Below, in pieces: positions 32,080 to 39,212 of a stretch of 55,573 bases of DNA (the first letter of the stretch is position 1; each line of letters opens with the position of its first letter). This DNA is from CAZXFA01 sp964640085 (GTDB lineage: Bacteria; Actinomycetota; UBA4738; HRBIN12), in assembly GCA_964640085.1 (NCBI GenBank), contig CAZXFA010000019.1, positions 1 to 55,573 of the forward strand. The letters run 5' to 3'. The translations under genes and the position numbers were made by a program. The notes below the pieces were generated by a model. The model searched no databases. It was not told the DNA's origin and saw nothing but the letters and a program-made list of their open reading frames with translations.

Positions 32080-33008
32080 GGCCTCCAGCCCTCCGCCAGC
32101 AGCGCTCGGACGATCCGGTCGAAGGCCTCGAGCCCGAGCCGTTCGGCGCGCTCGGCGGGGTCGACGTCGCACGCGCGGGCGAGGTGGGTCGCGTCGCGGT
32201 GCGAGAGGCCGAGCCTGCGGATCGCGTTGCCGATCGTCTTTCGGCGTTCGGCGAACCCCTCCTCGATCACCCGGAACAGCGCGGCCGGTTCCGCCTCGAC
32301 GGGCGGCGGGCGTCGGACGAGCCGGAGGAGGACCGAGTCGACTCTCGGCGGCGGCCAGAACACGGATGCGGGGACCCGCCTGACGATCCGGGCCTCCGCC
32401 CGGTAGGCGACACGGAGGCTCACCGCCCCGTACGGCTCGGTCCCCGGGGCGGCGGCCAGCCGGTCCCCCACCTCGCGCTGCACCATCACCAGGTACCGGA
32501 CGATCGCCGGGACGCCGTCGAGCATCTCCACGAGCAGCGGGACCGAGATGTGGTACGGAAGGTTCGACACCATCACCCATCCCGAGCCCGGCACCAGCGA
32601 GCCCCAGTCGGCCCGCATCGCGTCGACCACCTCGATGCGCACGGACGGATGGGAGGCGAGCACCTCTCCGAGCGCCGGCACCAGCCCGGGATCCGACTCC
32701 ACGGCCAGGACCGTGCACCCGGCCTCCGCCAGCGCCACCGTGAGGGAGCCCAGCCCCGCTCCGACCTCCAGGACCCGATCGCCCTCGCCGACCCCCGCGT
32801 CGGCGACGATCGCACGGGCGAGGTTCGGATCGGCCAGGAAGTGCTGCCCGAGGGCCTTCCGTGGGCGGATGCCGTGCCGCTCGGCGAGGGCCCTCAGCGC
32901 GCCGCGACCGAGCCCGCGCTCACCAGACGAGCCGGACCTGACAGACGCCCTGGCGGAGCGGGGCGATCTGGGCGAAGGCCTCGTCGCTGAGGTCGATGAT
33001 CCGTCCAC
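32076..33008 (-). CDS. rsmA: 16S rRNA dimethyladenosine transferase RsmA/KsgA
   Basis: Dimethylates two adenosines near the 3' end of 16S rRNA. Domain motifs: RALAERHGIRPRKALGQHFL, VLEVGAGLGSLTVALAEAG (SAM motif I), VMVSNLPYHISVPLLVEML (motif IV) and SVFWPPPRVDSVLLRLVRR. The N-terminus is unclear. The only in-frame canonical start is GTG 33008, giving 310 residues and an 89-bp overlap with the upstream wall-protein gene. A GTG at 32923 overlapping that gene's TGA (GTGA), the style used by its neighbours, is one base out of frame, so an indel or a CTG start (32897) are alternatives. Confidence 0.9.
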   Translation of the reverse strand: MDGSSTSATRPSPRSPRSARASVRSGSSGERGLGRGALRALAERHGIRPRKALGQHFLADPNLARAIVADAGVGEGDRVLEVGAGLGSLTVALAEAGCTVLAVESDPGLVPALGEVLASHPSVRIEVVDAMRADWGSLVPGSGWVMVSNLPYHISVPLLVEMLDGVPAIVRYLVMVQREVGDRLAAAPGTEPYGAVSLRVAYRAEARIVRRVPASVFWPPPRVDSVLLRLVRRPPPVEAEPAALFRVIEEGFAERRKTIGNAIRRLGLSHRDATHLARACDVDPAERAERLGLEAFDRIVRALLAEGWRP

Positions 33009-34002
33009 CGAACGGGCCGCGATCGTTGATCACCACCTGGACGCTCTCGTCGCTGGCGAGGTTCGTGACGGTGACCACCGTACCGAACGGTAGCCAGGGG
33101 TGCGCCGCCGTCAGCCCGTCGCCCGGGGCGAACGAGTACCACGAGGCCTCGCCGACCTGCGTCCCGTGGGTGGCGTTCCGTCGCCCGACCAAACGCTTGG
33201 CCGCGACGGCCTCCCGCATGACGGTCCGCGAGAGCACGACGCGGCGGACGATCTCTCCGTTCACGATCTTCAGGCGGTGGCGTTCGACCATCAGGCCGTC
33301 CGAACCCTGTCGCAGGTACCGCTCCTCGCCGGGCTCGAGCTCGTCGGTGTGGACCGTGAAGGTGGTGTGCGGGATGGTGACCTCGACGTCACGAGAGCGG
33401 AGCCGGATCCGGTCGTACCGGACCTTCGCGCCGCTCTTCACGCGGGCGCCGGGTGATGGAAGGACGCGATCGTTCCGATCGGGCTCGATCCCCATGGCCG
33501 AGAGGAGCTCGCGGACGGTGGTGGCGTTCGTCAGCACGTCGTGGTCCTTCCCCATCACCACGACGCGGACCGCCGCCACCTCCGGCGACCCGACCGGCTC
33601 TCCCGCGGAGAACCAGTTCTCGATGCTCCGGGCCGCGAGAACCGAATGCGGCTCGGGCATCCCCTCCATCACCCAGACCCCCACGTCCGCGGGCGACGGG
33701 ACCGTGGCCGTGGTGACGAACCCGTGGTCCACCACGACCGTCATCCCGTCGGCGAGCGCTGTCGCCGGCGACGGGATGACCAGGTCTCCGCTCCCGAGGA
33801 CGATCCCCTGAGCGTTCAGCAGCTCGCCGACGCTCGCGCTCATCGTGCGCACGGCCTCCGGACGTCCCTCGACGATCAGGGTGATGGTCTTCTGCACGGC
33901 GAGGTAGCTGACCGCCGCCGCGAACACGCCACCCGCGAGCGCCACGGTACCGGCCACCTTCCGGATCCGAAGGCGCCGGACCCGGGATGGACGAACCCCC
34001 AT
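32920..34002 (-). CDS. Cell-wall protein: DUF348 x2, G5 and RlpA/3D-type domains (YabE-like)
   Basis: A 360-residue secreted or anchored wall protein. An N-terminal membrane helix (VAGTVALAGGVFAAAVSYLA) precedes two DUF348 ubiquitin-like segments (LIVEGRPEAVRTMSASVGEL; VVMGKDHDVLTNATTVRELL), a G5 domain (LEPGEERYLRQGSDGLMVER), and a C-terminal double-psi beta-barrel (GEASWYSF, AAHPWLPFGTVVTVTNLASD, INDRGPFGGRIIDLSDEAFA) with the conserved Asp of lytic enzymes of this fold. In its place relatives such as M. tuberculosis have RpfB with a transglycosylase domain; Bacillus YabE has the 3D/RlpA kind. It is upstream of rsmA, with a promoter and leader at 34003-34110. Confidence 0.88.
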   Translation of the reverse strand: MGVRPSRVRRLRIRKVAGTVALAGGVFAAAVSYLAVQKTITLIVEGRPEAVRTMSASVGELLNAQGIVLGSGDLVIPSPATALADGMTVVVDHGFVTTATVPSPADVGVWVMEGMPEPHSVLAARSIENWFSAGEPVGSPEVAAVRVVVMGKDHDVLTNATTVRELLSAMGIEPDRNDRVLPSPGARVKSGAKVRYDRIRLRSRDVEVTIPHTTFTVHTDELEPGEERYLRQGSDGLMVERHRLKIVNGEIVRRVVLSRTVMREAVAAKRLVGRRNATHGTQVGEASWYSFAPGDGLTAAHPWLPFGTVVTVTNLASDESVQVVINDRGPFGGRIIDLSDEAFAQIAPLRQGVCQVRLVW

Positions 34003-34016
34003 TCACCCTCTCCCAT

Positions 34017-34065
34017 CCGGAGCGGGGCTTCGGGGGGAAGCGGCTGGGCCGGACCGAAGCTCCGG
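34017..34065 (-). promoter_or_regulatory. Leader with two mutually exclusive hairpins before the wall-protein gene
   Basis: In the minus-strand leader CCGGAGC (34065-34059) can pair locally with TCCGG (34053-34049) or, over a longer range, with GCTCCGG (34023-34017) next to the ribosome site GAGAGGG before the ATG at 34002. The alternatives would expose or sequester the start region. The leader was examined as a possible c-di-AMP (ydaO-type) riboswitch because these often precede wall-hydrolase genes; only a short end resembling GGGTGAAT is present, so it is not called one. Confidence 0.4.
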
Positions 34066-34081
34066 TGCACACAGTTTTGGC

Positions 34082-34110
34082 ACCCTATCAACCCTCAACC
34101 CTCACTGCAA
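34082..34110 (-). promoter_or_regulatory. Promoter of the wall-protein-rsmA-ispE unit
   Basis: On the minus strand TTGCAG (34110-34105), a 17-bp spacer and TAGGGT (34087-34082). The spacer contains a tandem repeat of GGGTTGA. It lies after the tatD stop and would start a leader of about 75 bases. Confidence 0.5.
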
Positions 34111-34149
34111 GCTTCAAGCGAACACCTGTTCGAGCGCCTTCCCCGAGCG

Positions 34150-34950
34150 CTAACGCAACCGCGGGAACGCTACGTGCGCGTTCCGCGTGGTTGCGGCGCG
34201 AACGTTTTCCACACCCTCGCGCCGCTCCGCCGCGATCCGCTCGATCACGTCGATCACGTTCGCCGGCGCGTTGTCGCGACCGCGCAAGCGCTGCGGCGCG
34301 AGGAAGGGGCTGTCGGTCTCCACGAGGATCCGGTCGAGCGCCACGGCGGTCGCGGCCTCGCGGAGGTGAGCGTTCTTCGGGTACGTGAGGTTGCCGGCGA
34401 AGGAGAGGAACCACCCGCGGTCCGCGCAGGCTCGTGCGATCGCGACGTCGCCGCTGAAGCAGTGGAGTACCACCCGCTCGGCCGAACCCTGGTCGAGGAG
34501 TCGAAGGATCCGCGGCCACGCGTCGCGGACGTGGACCACGATCGGCAGATCGACCTCGCGCGCCATCGCGACCTGCGTCCGGAACACACGCTCCTGATCC
34601 TCGAGCGGCGAGCGCAACCGATAGGCATCCAACCCACACTCGCCCACGGCCACCACGAGCGGGTTGGCGAGCAGTTCCTCGATCGCGGTTCCCCCCGCGG
34701 CGTCGAAGCGCGAGGCGTCGTGCGGGTGGATACCGGCCGTCGCGAACACGCCCGGGAAGGACTCGGCGAGCTCGAGCGACAGTCGGCTGGAGTCGGGGTC
34801 GATGCCCGGGCAGATCACGGTCCCCACGCCGGCCGCCCGGGCCTCAGCGAGCACCTCGCCCGGCTCGCGATCGAGCAGGAAGAGGTGGGCGTGGGAGTCG
34901 ACCGCGAGGGCGTCCACCGGGGGTTCAGGGTTCGGGTCGCTCACCGTCAT
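34150..34950 (-). CDS. tatD: TatD-family metal-dependent deoxyribonuclease
   Basis: A 266-residue TIM-barrel hydrolase. Metal ligands are visible: VDSHAHL (His-x-His), VGECGLDAYR (Glu), IVVHVRDAW and VVLHCFSG (His), VETDSPFLAP (Asp). The family acts as 3'-5' exonuclease or D-aminoacyl-tRNA-related hydrolase. ATG 34950 starts MTVSDPNPEPPVDALAVDSH; the upstream extension in the same frame runs antisense to intergenic DNA. It lies between metG and the wall protein, the common order in Gram-positive bacteria. Confidence 0.95.
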   Translation of the reverse strand: MTVSDPNPEPPVDALAVDSHAHLFLLDREPGEVLAEARAAGVGTVICPGIDPDSSRLSLELAESFPGVFATAGIHPHDASRFDAAGGTAIEELLANPLVVAVGECGLDAYRLRSPLEDQERVFRTQVAMAREVDLPIVVHVRDAWPRILRLLDQGSAERVVLHCFSGDVAIARACADRGWFLSFAGNLTYPKNAHLREAATAVALDRILVETDSPFLAPQRLRGRDNAPANVIDVIERIAAERREGVENVRAATTRNAHVAFPRLR

Positions 34951-35052
34951 CCAGGATACGGATCCTCGACCTGGAGTCGAAGCCGGTCCGTCCGAACCCC
35001 CGGGCGGAACCCACGGACGTCCATCGTCCTTCCATCGGTAGTCGAGGAGCGG

Positions 35053-35068
35053 GGTCTCACGTGAAACG
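35053..35068. promoter_or_regulatory. parS-like ParB-binding site
   Basis: The core GTCTCACGTGAAAC (35054-35067) matches the parS core GTTTCACGTGAAAC at 13 of 14 bases. It lies in the 137-bp gap between metG and tatD, a region often near the replication origin in Gram-positive bacteria. The same bases also form a small hairpin (TCACGT-GAA-ACGTGA) after metG, but there is no T run, so a terminator is less likely. Confidence 0.55.
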
Positions 35069-35087
35069 TGAACCGGCCAACCTTCAT

Positions 35088-36626
35088 TCAGGGGTCGAGG
35101 CGCGGGAACAGCGGGCCGCCCTTCGCGGTCGCGGTTCCCGGTCGCAAGAGCCCCCACGACACCGCCTGGGGCACGTGCTGGTGCCCGAGGGGCTCCCCCA
35201 CGCCGAGCTGCTCCCAGAGGCGCTCGGCGGCACCGGGCATGATGGGCTGGATCAGGATCGCCAGGATCCGGAGCGTCTCGGCCGCCGCGTAGAGGATCGA
35301 GCCGAGCTCCGCGCGGCGTCCCTGTTCCTTGGCGACCACCCACGGCTCCCTCTCGACCAGGTACCGGTTGGCCCGCGTCACGATCTCCCACAGCGCCGTG
35401 AGCGCCCGGTGCGGCTGGATCGCGAGCATCTGCTCGTCATATCGAGCGGCGGCCTCGGCGACCACGTCGGGGAGGTCGGCCTCGGACCCCTCGACCGTGG
35501 CTTCGGGGACGAGCCCGTCGAAGTACGTGCCGAGCATCGCGAGGACCCGGCTGGCGAGGTTCCCCAGACCGTTCGCCAGATCCGCGTTGTGGCGGTCGGT
35601 CATCGCCTCCCACGAGAAGCTCCCATCCTCGCCGAAGCGGATGTCCCGCATGAAGTAGTAGCGGTACGAGTCGGCCCCGAAGTGGTCCACGAGCTGGAAC
35701 GGATGGATGCCCGTGAGCTTGGTCTTGCTCATCTTCTCCCCGCCGACGAGCAGGTACCCGTGCACCCAGACCTGGAGGGGCGGCTCCACACCGCCGGCCA
35801 TCAGCATCGCGGGCCAGTAGACGGCGTGGAAGCGGAGGATCTCCTTGGCCATGAGATGGACGTTCGCGGGCCATACGCGTCCGAACCGCGTCGGATCGTC
35901 CGCGTAGCCGGCGGCGGTGATGTAGTTGGTCAGGGCGTCGAACCAGACGTAGCACACGTGGTCCGGGTCCCAGGGCAGCGGGATGCCCCAGTCGAAGGAG
36001 GTCCGACTGATCGAGAAGTCCTGCAACCCCCCGCGGATCAGGGACAGCACCTCGTTGCGGCGCGTGTCTGGCTGCACCGCCTGGGGGTGCTCCTCGTAGT
36101 GCTCCAGGAGCCGGTCCGCGTAGGCGGACAGGCGGAAGAAGTAGTTCTCCTCCTGCATGACCTCCACCGGCCGGCCGTGGATCGGGCACTTCCCGCCCAC
36201 GAGCTCGTCCTCCACGTAGTAGGCCTCGCATGAGACGCAGTACAGACCCTCGTACGTCCCGAGGTAGATGTCGTCCCGGTCGTTCCCGTACACGGCAGAC
36301 AGGAGCTCCTGGACCGCCTTCTCGTGGCGGGGTTCGGTCGTGCGGATGTAGTCGTCGTAGGCGATGTCGAGCCGCGCCCAGACCTCCCGCCACTTCGGGT
36401 CGATGCTGTCGACCCAGGCCTGCGGGCTCATCCCGGCGGCCTCCGCGGCCCGCTGGAGCTTCAGCCCATGCTCGTCCACCCCGGTGAGGTGGAAGACCTC
36501 CTCACCCCGGAGCCGGTGGTACCGGGCGAGGAAGTCCACCGCGACAGAGGTGTAGGCGTGTCCGATGTGGGGGACGTCGTTCGGGTAGTAGATCGGCGTG
36601 GTGATGTAGAAGACGTCCCGGCCCAT
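35088..36626 (-). CDS. metG: Methionyl-tRNA synthetase
   Basis: Class I synthetase of 512 residues, the short form without the C-terminal dimerisation domain. Motifs: YITTPIYYPNDVPHIGHAYT (HIGH variant HIGH), a zinc knuckle CVSCEAYYVEDELVGGKCPI, FDWGIPLPWDPDHVCYVWFD and GGEKMSKTKLTG (KMSKS loop). The product supplies Met-tRNA for initiation and elongation. It is followed by tatD as in other actinobacteria and preceded by rsmI 12 bp upstream in the same direction. Confidence 0.97.
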   Translation of the reverse strand: MGRDVFYITTPIYYPNDVPHIGHAYTSVAVDFLARYHRLRGEEVFHLTGVDEHGLKLQRAAEAAGMSPQAWVDSIDPKWREVWARLDIAYDDYIRTTEPRHEKAVQELLSAVYGNDRDDIYLGTYEGLYCVSCEAYYVEDELVGGKCPIHGRPVEVMQEENYFFRLSAYADRLLEHYEEHPQAVQPDTRRNEVLSLIRGGLQDFSISRTSFDWGIPLPWDPDHVCYVWFDALTNYITAAGYADDPTRFGRVWPANVHLMAKEILRFHAVYWPAMLMAGGVEPPLQVWVHGYLLVGGEKMSKTKLTGIHPFQLVDHFGADSYRYYFMRDIRFGEDGSFSWEAMTDRHNADLANGLGNLASRVLAMLGTYFDGLVPEATVEGSEADLPDVVAEAAARYDEQMLAIQPHRALTALWEIVTRANRYLVEREPWVVAKEQGRRAELGSILYAAAETLRILAILIQPIMPGAAERLWEQLGVGEPLGHQHVPQAVSWGLLRPGTATAKGGPLFPRLDP

Positions 36627-36638
36627 GGTCGGGCCATC

Positions 36639-37490
36639 CTACCGGGGGTCGGTCCCCACGTCGGCCCGAGGCCCGCCGGCGACCAACCCTTCGTAGATCT
36701 CGTTGGCGCTCCCGCCGGTCCGCCGAGCCACCAGGGTCGCCGCCTCCCGCTTCCGCATGCCCCCCCGCACCAGCCGGTGCGCCTCGGCGACCAGCTCCGC
36801 GAGCTCGGGCTCCACGGACGTGGCCCCCTCGACCACCAGCACCACCTCGCCCTTCGGCTCGTGGTCGGCCAGCCGCGCCAGCGCCTCTGAGCCGCGCCCT
36901 CGGAAGACCTCCTCGTGGAGCTTCGTTAGCTCGCGACACACCGCCACCCGCCGGTCCCCCAGCTCGACGAGGATGTCCCGGAGGAGGGTGGCCAGACGTA
37001 GCGGCGACTCGAACGCAACGACCGTCCGGGGGTCGTGGGCCAGCGCGCGTAACCGCTCCCGGCGCTCACCCATCTTCCGCGGCAGGAAGCCCTCGAACAC
37101 GAACCGGCCGGTCGGCAGCCCGGAGACGACCAGGGCCGTGATTATCGCCGAGGGGCCGGGGACGACCCGCACGTCGATCCCCTCGTCGATGCACGCGCGG
37201 ACCAGCGCCGATCCCGGATCGGAGACGGTCGGCATCCCGGCGTCGGAGACCAGGGCTACGTCGGCGCCGTCGCGGAGGGCGACGAGCACCCGCTCGGTCC
37301 GCTGCCGCTCGTTGCCCTCGAACAGGGAGAGCATCCGCGCCTTGATGCCCGCCCGATCGAGCAGCCGACCGGTCCGCCGCGTGTCTTCCGCCGCAACGAG
37401 ATCGACGGCTCGGAGGGTCTGCCGGGCGCGATCGGACAGATCGCCGAGGTTCCCGATCGGCGTCCCCACCACGTACAGCGCTCCGGACAT
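36639..37490 (-). CDS. rsmI: 16S rRNA 2'-O-ribose C1402 methyltransferase RsmI
   Basis: A 283-residue tetrapyrrole-methylase-fold enzyme: LYVVGTPIGNLGDLSDRA, VAAEDTRRTGRLLDRAGI, LVSDAGMPTVSDPGSALVRA, VVPGPSAIITALVVSGLPTG and GEVVLVVEGA. ATG 37490 gives the normal start MSGALYVVGTPIG. A very long open frame through this region (to 40421) is antisense to the PMT and hydrolase genes and is not real upstream. It is divergent from the mannosyltransferase gene, as Rv1003/Rv1002c are in M. tuberculosis. Confidence 0.95.
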   Translation of the reverse strand: MSGALYVVGTPIGNLGDLSDRARQTLRAVDLVAAEDTRRTGRLLDRAGIKARMLSLFEGNERQRTERVLVALRDGADVALVSDAGMPTVSDPGSALVRACIDEGIDVRVVPGPSAIITALVVSGLPTGRFVFEGFLPRKMGERRERLRALAHDPRTVVAFESPLRLATLLRDILVELGDRRVAVCRELTKLHEEVFRGRGSEALARLADHEPKGEVVLVVEGATSVEPELAELVAEAHRLVRGGMRKREAATLVARRTGGSANEIYEGLVAGGPRADVGTDPR

Positions 37491-37745
37491 ACGAAGATGC
37501 TCCCACGCCGAGGCGGAGCGGAGCACTCCGAAGGGCGAGCATCGCGCCCGATGGCTCGGGAACCGGATCACTCGGGGACGCGCTCTGGAGGAAGCTCGGC
37601 ATCCGGGAGGGCTCCCGCGTCCGTCCGGTGGGGACGCCGATCGGCTCCCTCCTCCGGTCGCTCCTACCGGTCGGCTCTGGGTCGCCTGGCCGTGGCCGAT
37701 CGCGGATAGCCCGTCTCTCGAGCTGCGTGCCGTACCATCGGCCGG
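37491..37745. other. Divergent intergenic region rsmI / PMT
   Basis: 255 bp that must hold the promoters of both genes. The GC content is high and no clear -35/-10 pair or palindrome was found. Nothing codes convincingly on either strand. Confidence 0.4.
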
Positions 37746-39173
37746 ATGTTCGCGTTCCTGCGCGCGCTGAATCGTCCCGTCGTCGCCATCGTCGCCGTGG
37801 GGTTCATCGCGGCGACCGTGCGCTTGCCGCACCTGGGGTTCCCGCAGCGCCGGATCTTCGACGAGTACTACTACTCGAAGTCGGCGTGCGTCTTCCTCGG
37901 CTACTCCAACGAGGTCTGCGACGTCAACAGCGCCGACGAACGCTACTGGCGGCGGGAGAAGAACGACGTGGGCGCTTGGGTCCATCCCCCGGTGGGCAAG
38001 TGGATGATCGCGCTCGGCGAGCTCGCGTTCGAGGTGGATCCCTTCGGATGGCGCGTGGGCGCCGCGGTGACCGGGACGCTGACGGTGATGCTGCTCGCGA
38101 TCATCGTGCAGCTGCTGTTCGGCAGCCCGATCTGGACCTTCGCCGGCGGGTTGCTCCTGGCGGTGGAGAGCCTCCACGTCGTGCACTCCCGCATCGCGCT
38201 GCTCGACGGGTTCGTGGCGTTCTGGATCGTGCTGGGGTTCCTGTGCCTCCTCCTCGATCGTCGATGGATCGAGCGACGAACGCCGGAGCCCGCGCCGATC
38301 GTGGAGGGGGGGACACCGCCCTCCCCGCCGGCCCCGCTGTGGCGACCGTGGCGGTTCCTCGCGGGCGTGGCGTTCGGCGCCGGGGTGGCGACGAAGTGGT
38401 CGGCGCTCCCCGCGATCGGCGGAGCCGTCGTGCTGGCCGTTGTCTGGGAAGTGGTGCGGCGCAAGCGTTCTGGGCGTCGCCGGCCGATCCGCGAGACGAT
38501 CCCGGCGGAGTCGTTCGGCATCGTGCTCGCCTTCCTGCTCACGCCGGCGCTCGTCTACGTCGCCTCGTACGCAGGATGGTTCGCACACTTCGGCTTCGAT
38601 CTGCGTCTCTGGGCCGAGGAGCAGGGCGCGATCGCACGCTTCCATGCCGACCTCCAGACCGTGAACGAGTCCGGCGAACCGATCCACCCCTACCTTTCCG
38701 AGGCGTGGGAGTGGATCCTGCTGCGACGACCGATCGCCTACTACACGGACTTCTCGACGGAGGGCGTGCGGAAGGTGATCTACGGGATCGGGAACCCCGC
38801 CATCTTCTGGGGCGCCGTCCTGGCGATCCCCTATGCCGCGTACGCCTGGTTCCGCAGACGAGACTGGCGGGCCGGGTTCGTGGTCGTGACGGTGGCCTTC
38901 CTCTACCTGCCGTGGTTCCTCGTGCCGCGACCCCAGTTCCTGTTCTACGCGACGCCGATCGCCCCGTTCTTCGTGCTGGCATGCGTCTACGCCCTCCGCG
39001 ACATGTCCGAGCTCAGGATCGCCGGAGCACGGGAGCGACCGTTCGTCCCGTTGGCGGTCGGTCTGGTCCTCCTGGCCGTGGGGCTGTTCGCGTTCTTCTG
39101 GCCCATGCTGACCGGTGGCCCCCTCACGGACGATGCCTGGAGGCTCCGACAGTGGTTCCCGGGTTGGGTCTGA
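37746..39173 (+). CDS. Protein O-mannosyltransferase (PMT, GT39)
   Basis: A 475-residue polytopic glycosyltransferase of the PMT family that transfers mannose from polyprenyl-P-mannose to exported proteins. The catalytic first loop shows PQRRIFDEYYYSKSA (Asp-Glu) and NDVGAWVHPPVGKW. About ten hydrophobic helices follow (FAGGLLLAVESLHVVHSRIA, FIAATVR at the start). ATG 37746 gives MFAFLRALNRPVVAIVAVGF. Sec-exported lipoproteins such as the foldase and solute-binding protein are likely substrates. It lies back to back with rsmI. Confidence 0.92.
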   Translation: MFAFLRALNRPVVAIVAVGFIAATVRLPHLGFPQRRIFDEYYYSKSACVFLGYSNEVCDVNSADERYWRREKNDVGAWVHPPVGKWMIALGELAFEVDPFGWRVGAAVTGTLTVMLLAIIVQLLFGSPIWTFAGGLLLAVESLHVVHSRIALLDGFVAFWIVLGFLCLLLDRRWIERRTPEPAPIVEGGTPPSPPAPLWRPWRFLAGVAFGAGVATKWSALPAIGGAVVLAVVWEVVRRKRSGRRRPIRETIPAESFGIVLAFLLTPALVYVASYAGWFAHFGFDLRLWAEEQGAIARFHADLQTVNESGEPIHPYLSEAWEWILLRRPIAYYTDFSTEGVRKVIYGIGNPAIFWGAVLAIPYAAYAWFRRRDWRAGFVVVTVAFLYLPWFLVPRPQFLFYATPIAPFFVLACVYALRDMSELRIAGARERPFVPLAVGLVLLAVGLFAFFWPMLTGGPLTDDAWRLRQWFPGWV

Positions 39174-39212
39174 ACACGGCCCCGCCCGCCGTGCGCTAGC
39201 ATCCGCGCGCCG

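Noticed and set aside
34003..34110. c-di-AMP (ydaO/yuaA) riboswitch before the wall-protein gene
   Set aside because: The context fits, but the leader is too short and lacks the conserved core; only GGGTGAAT near the end is reminiscent.
35054..35070. Terminator of metG at TCACGT-GAA-ACGTGA
   Set aside because: The stem is short and no T run follows; the parS match explains the sequence better.
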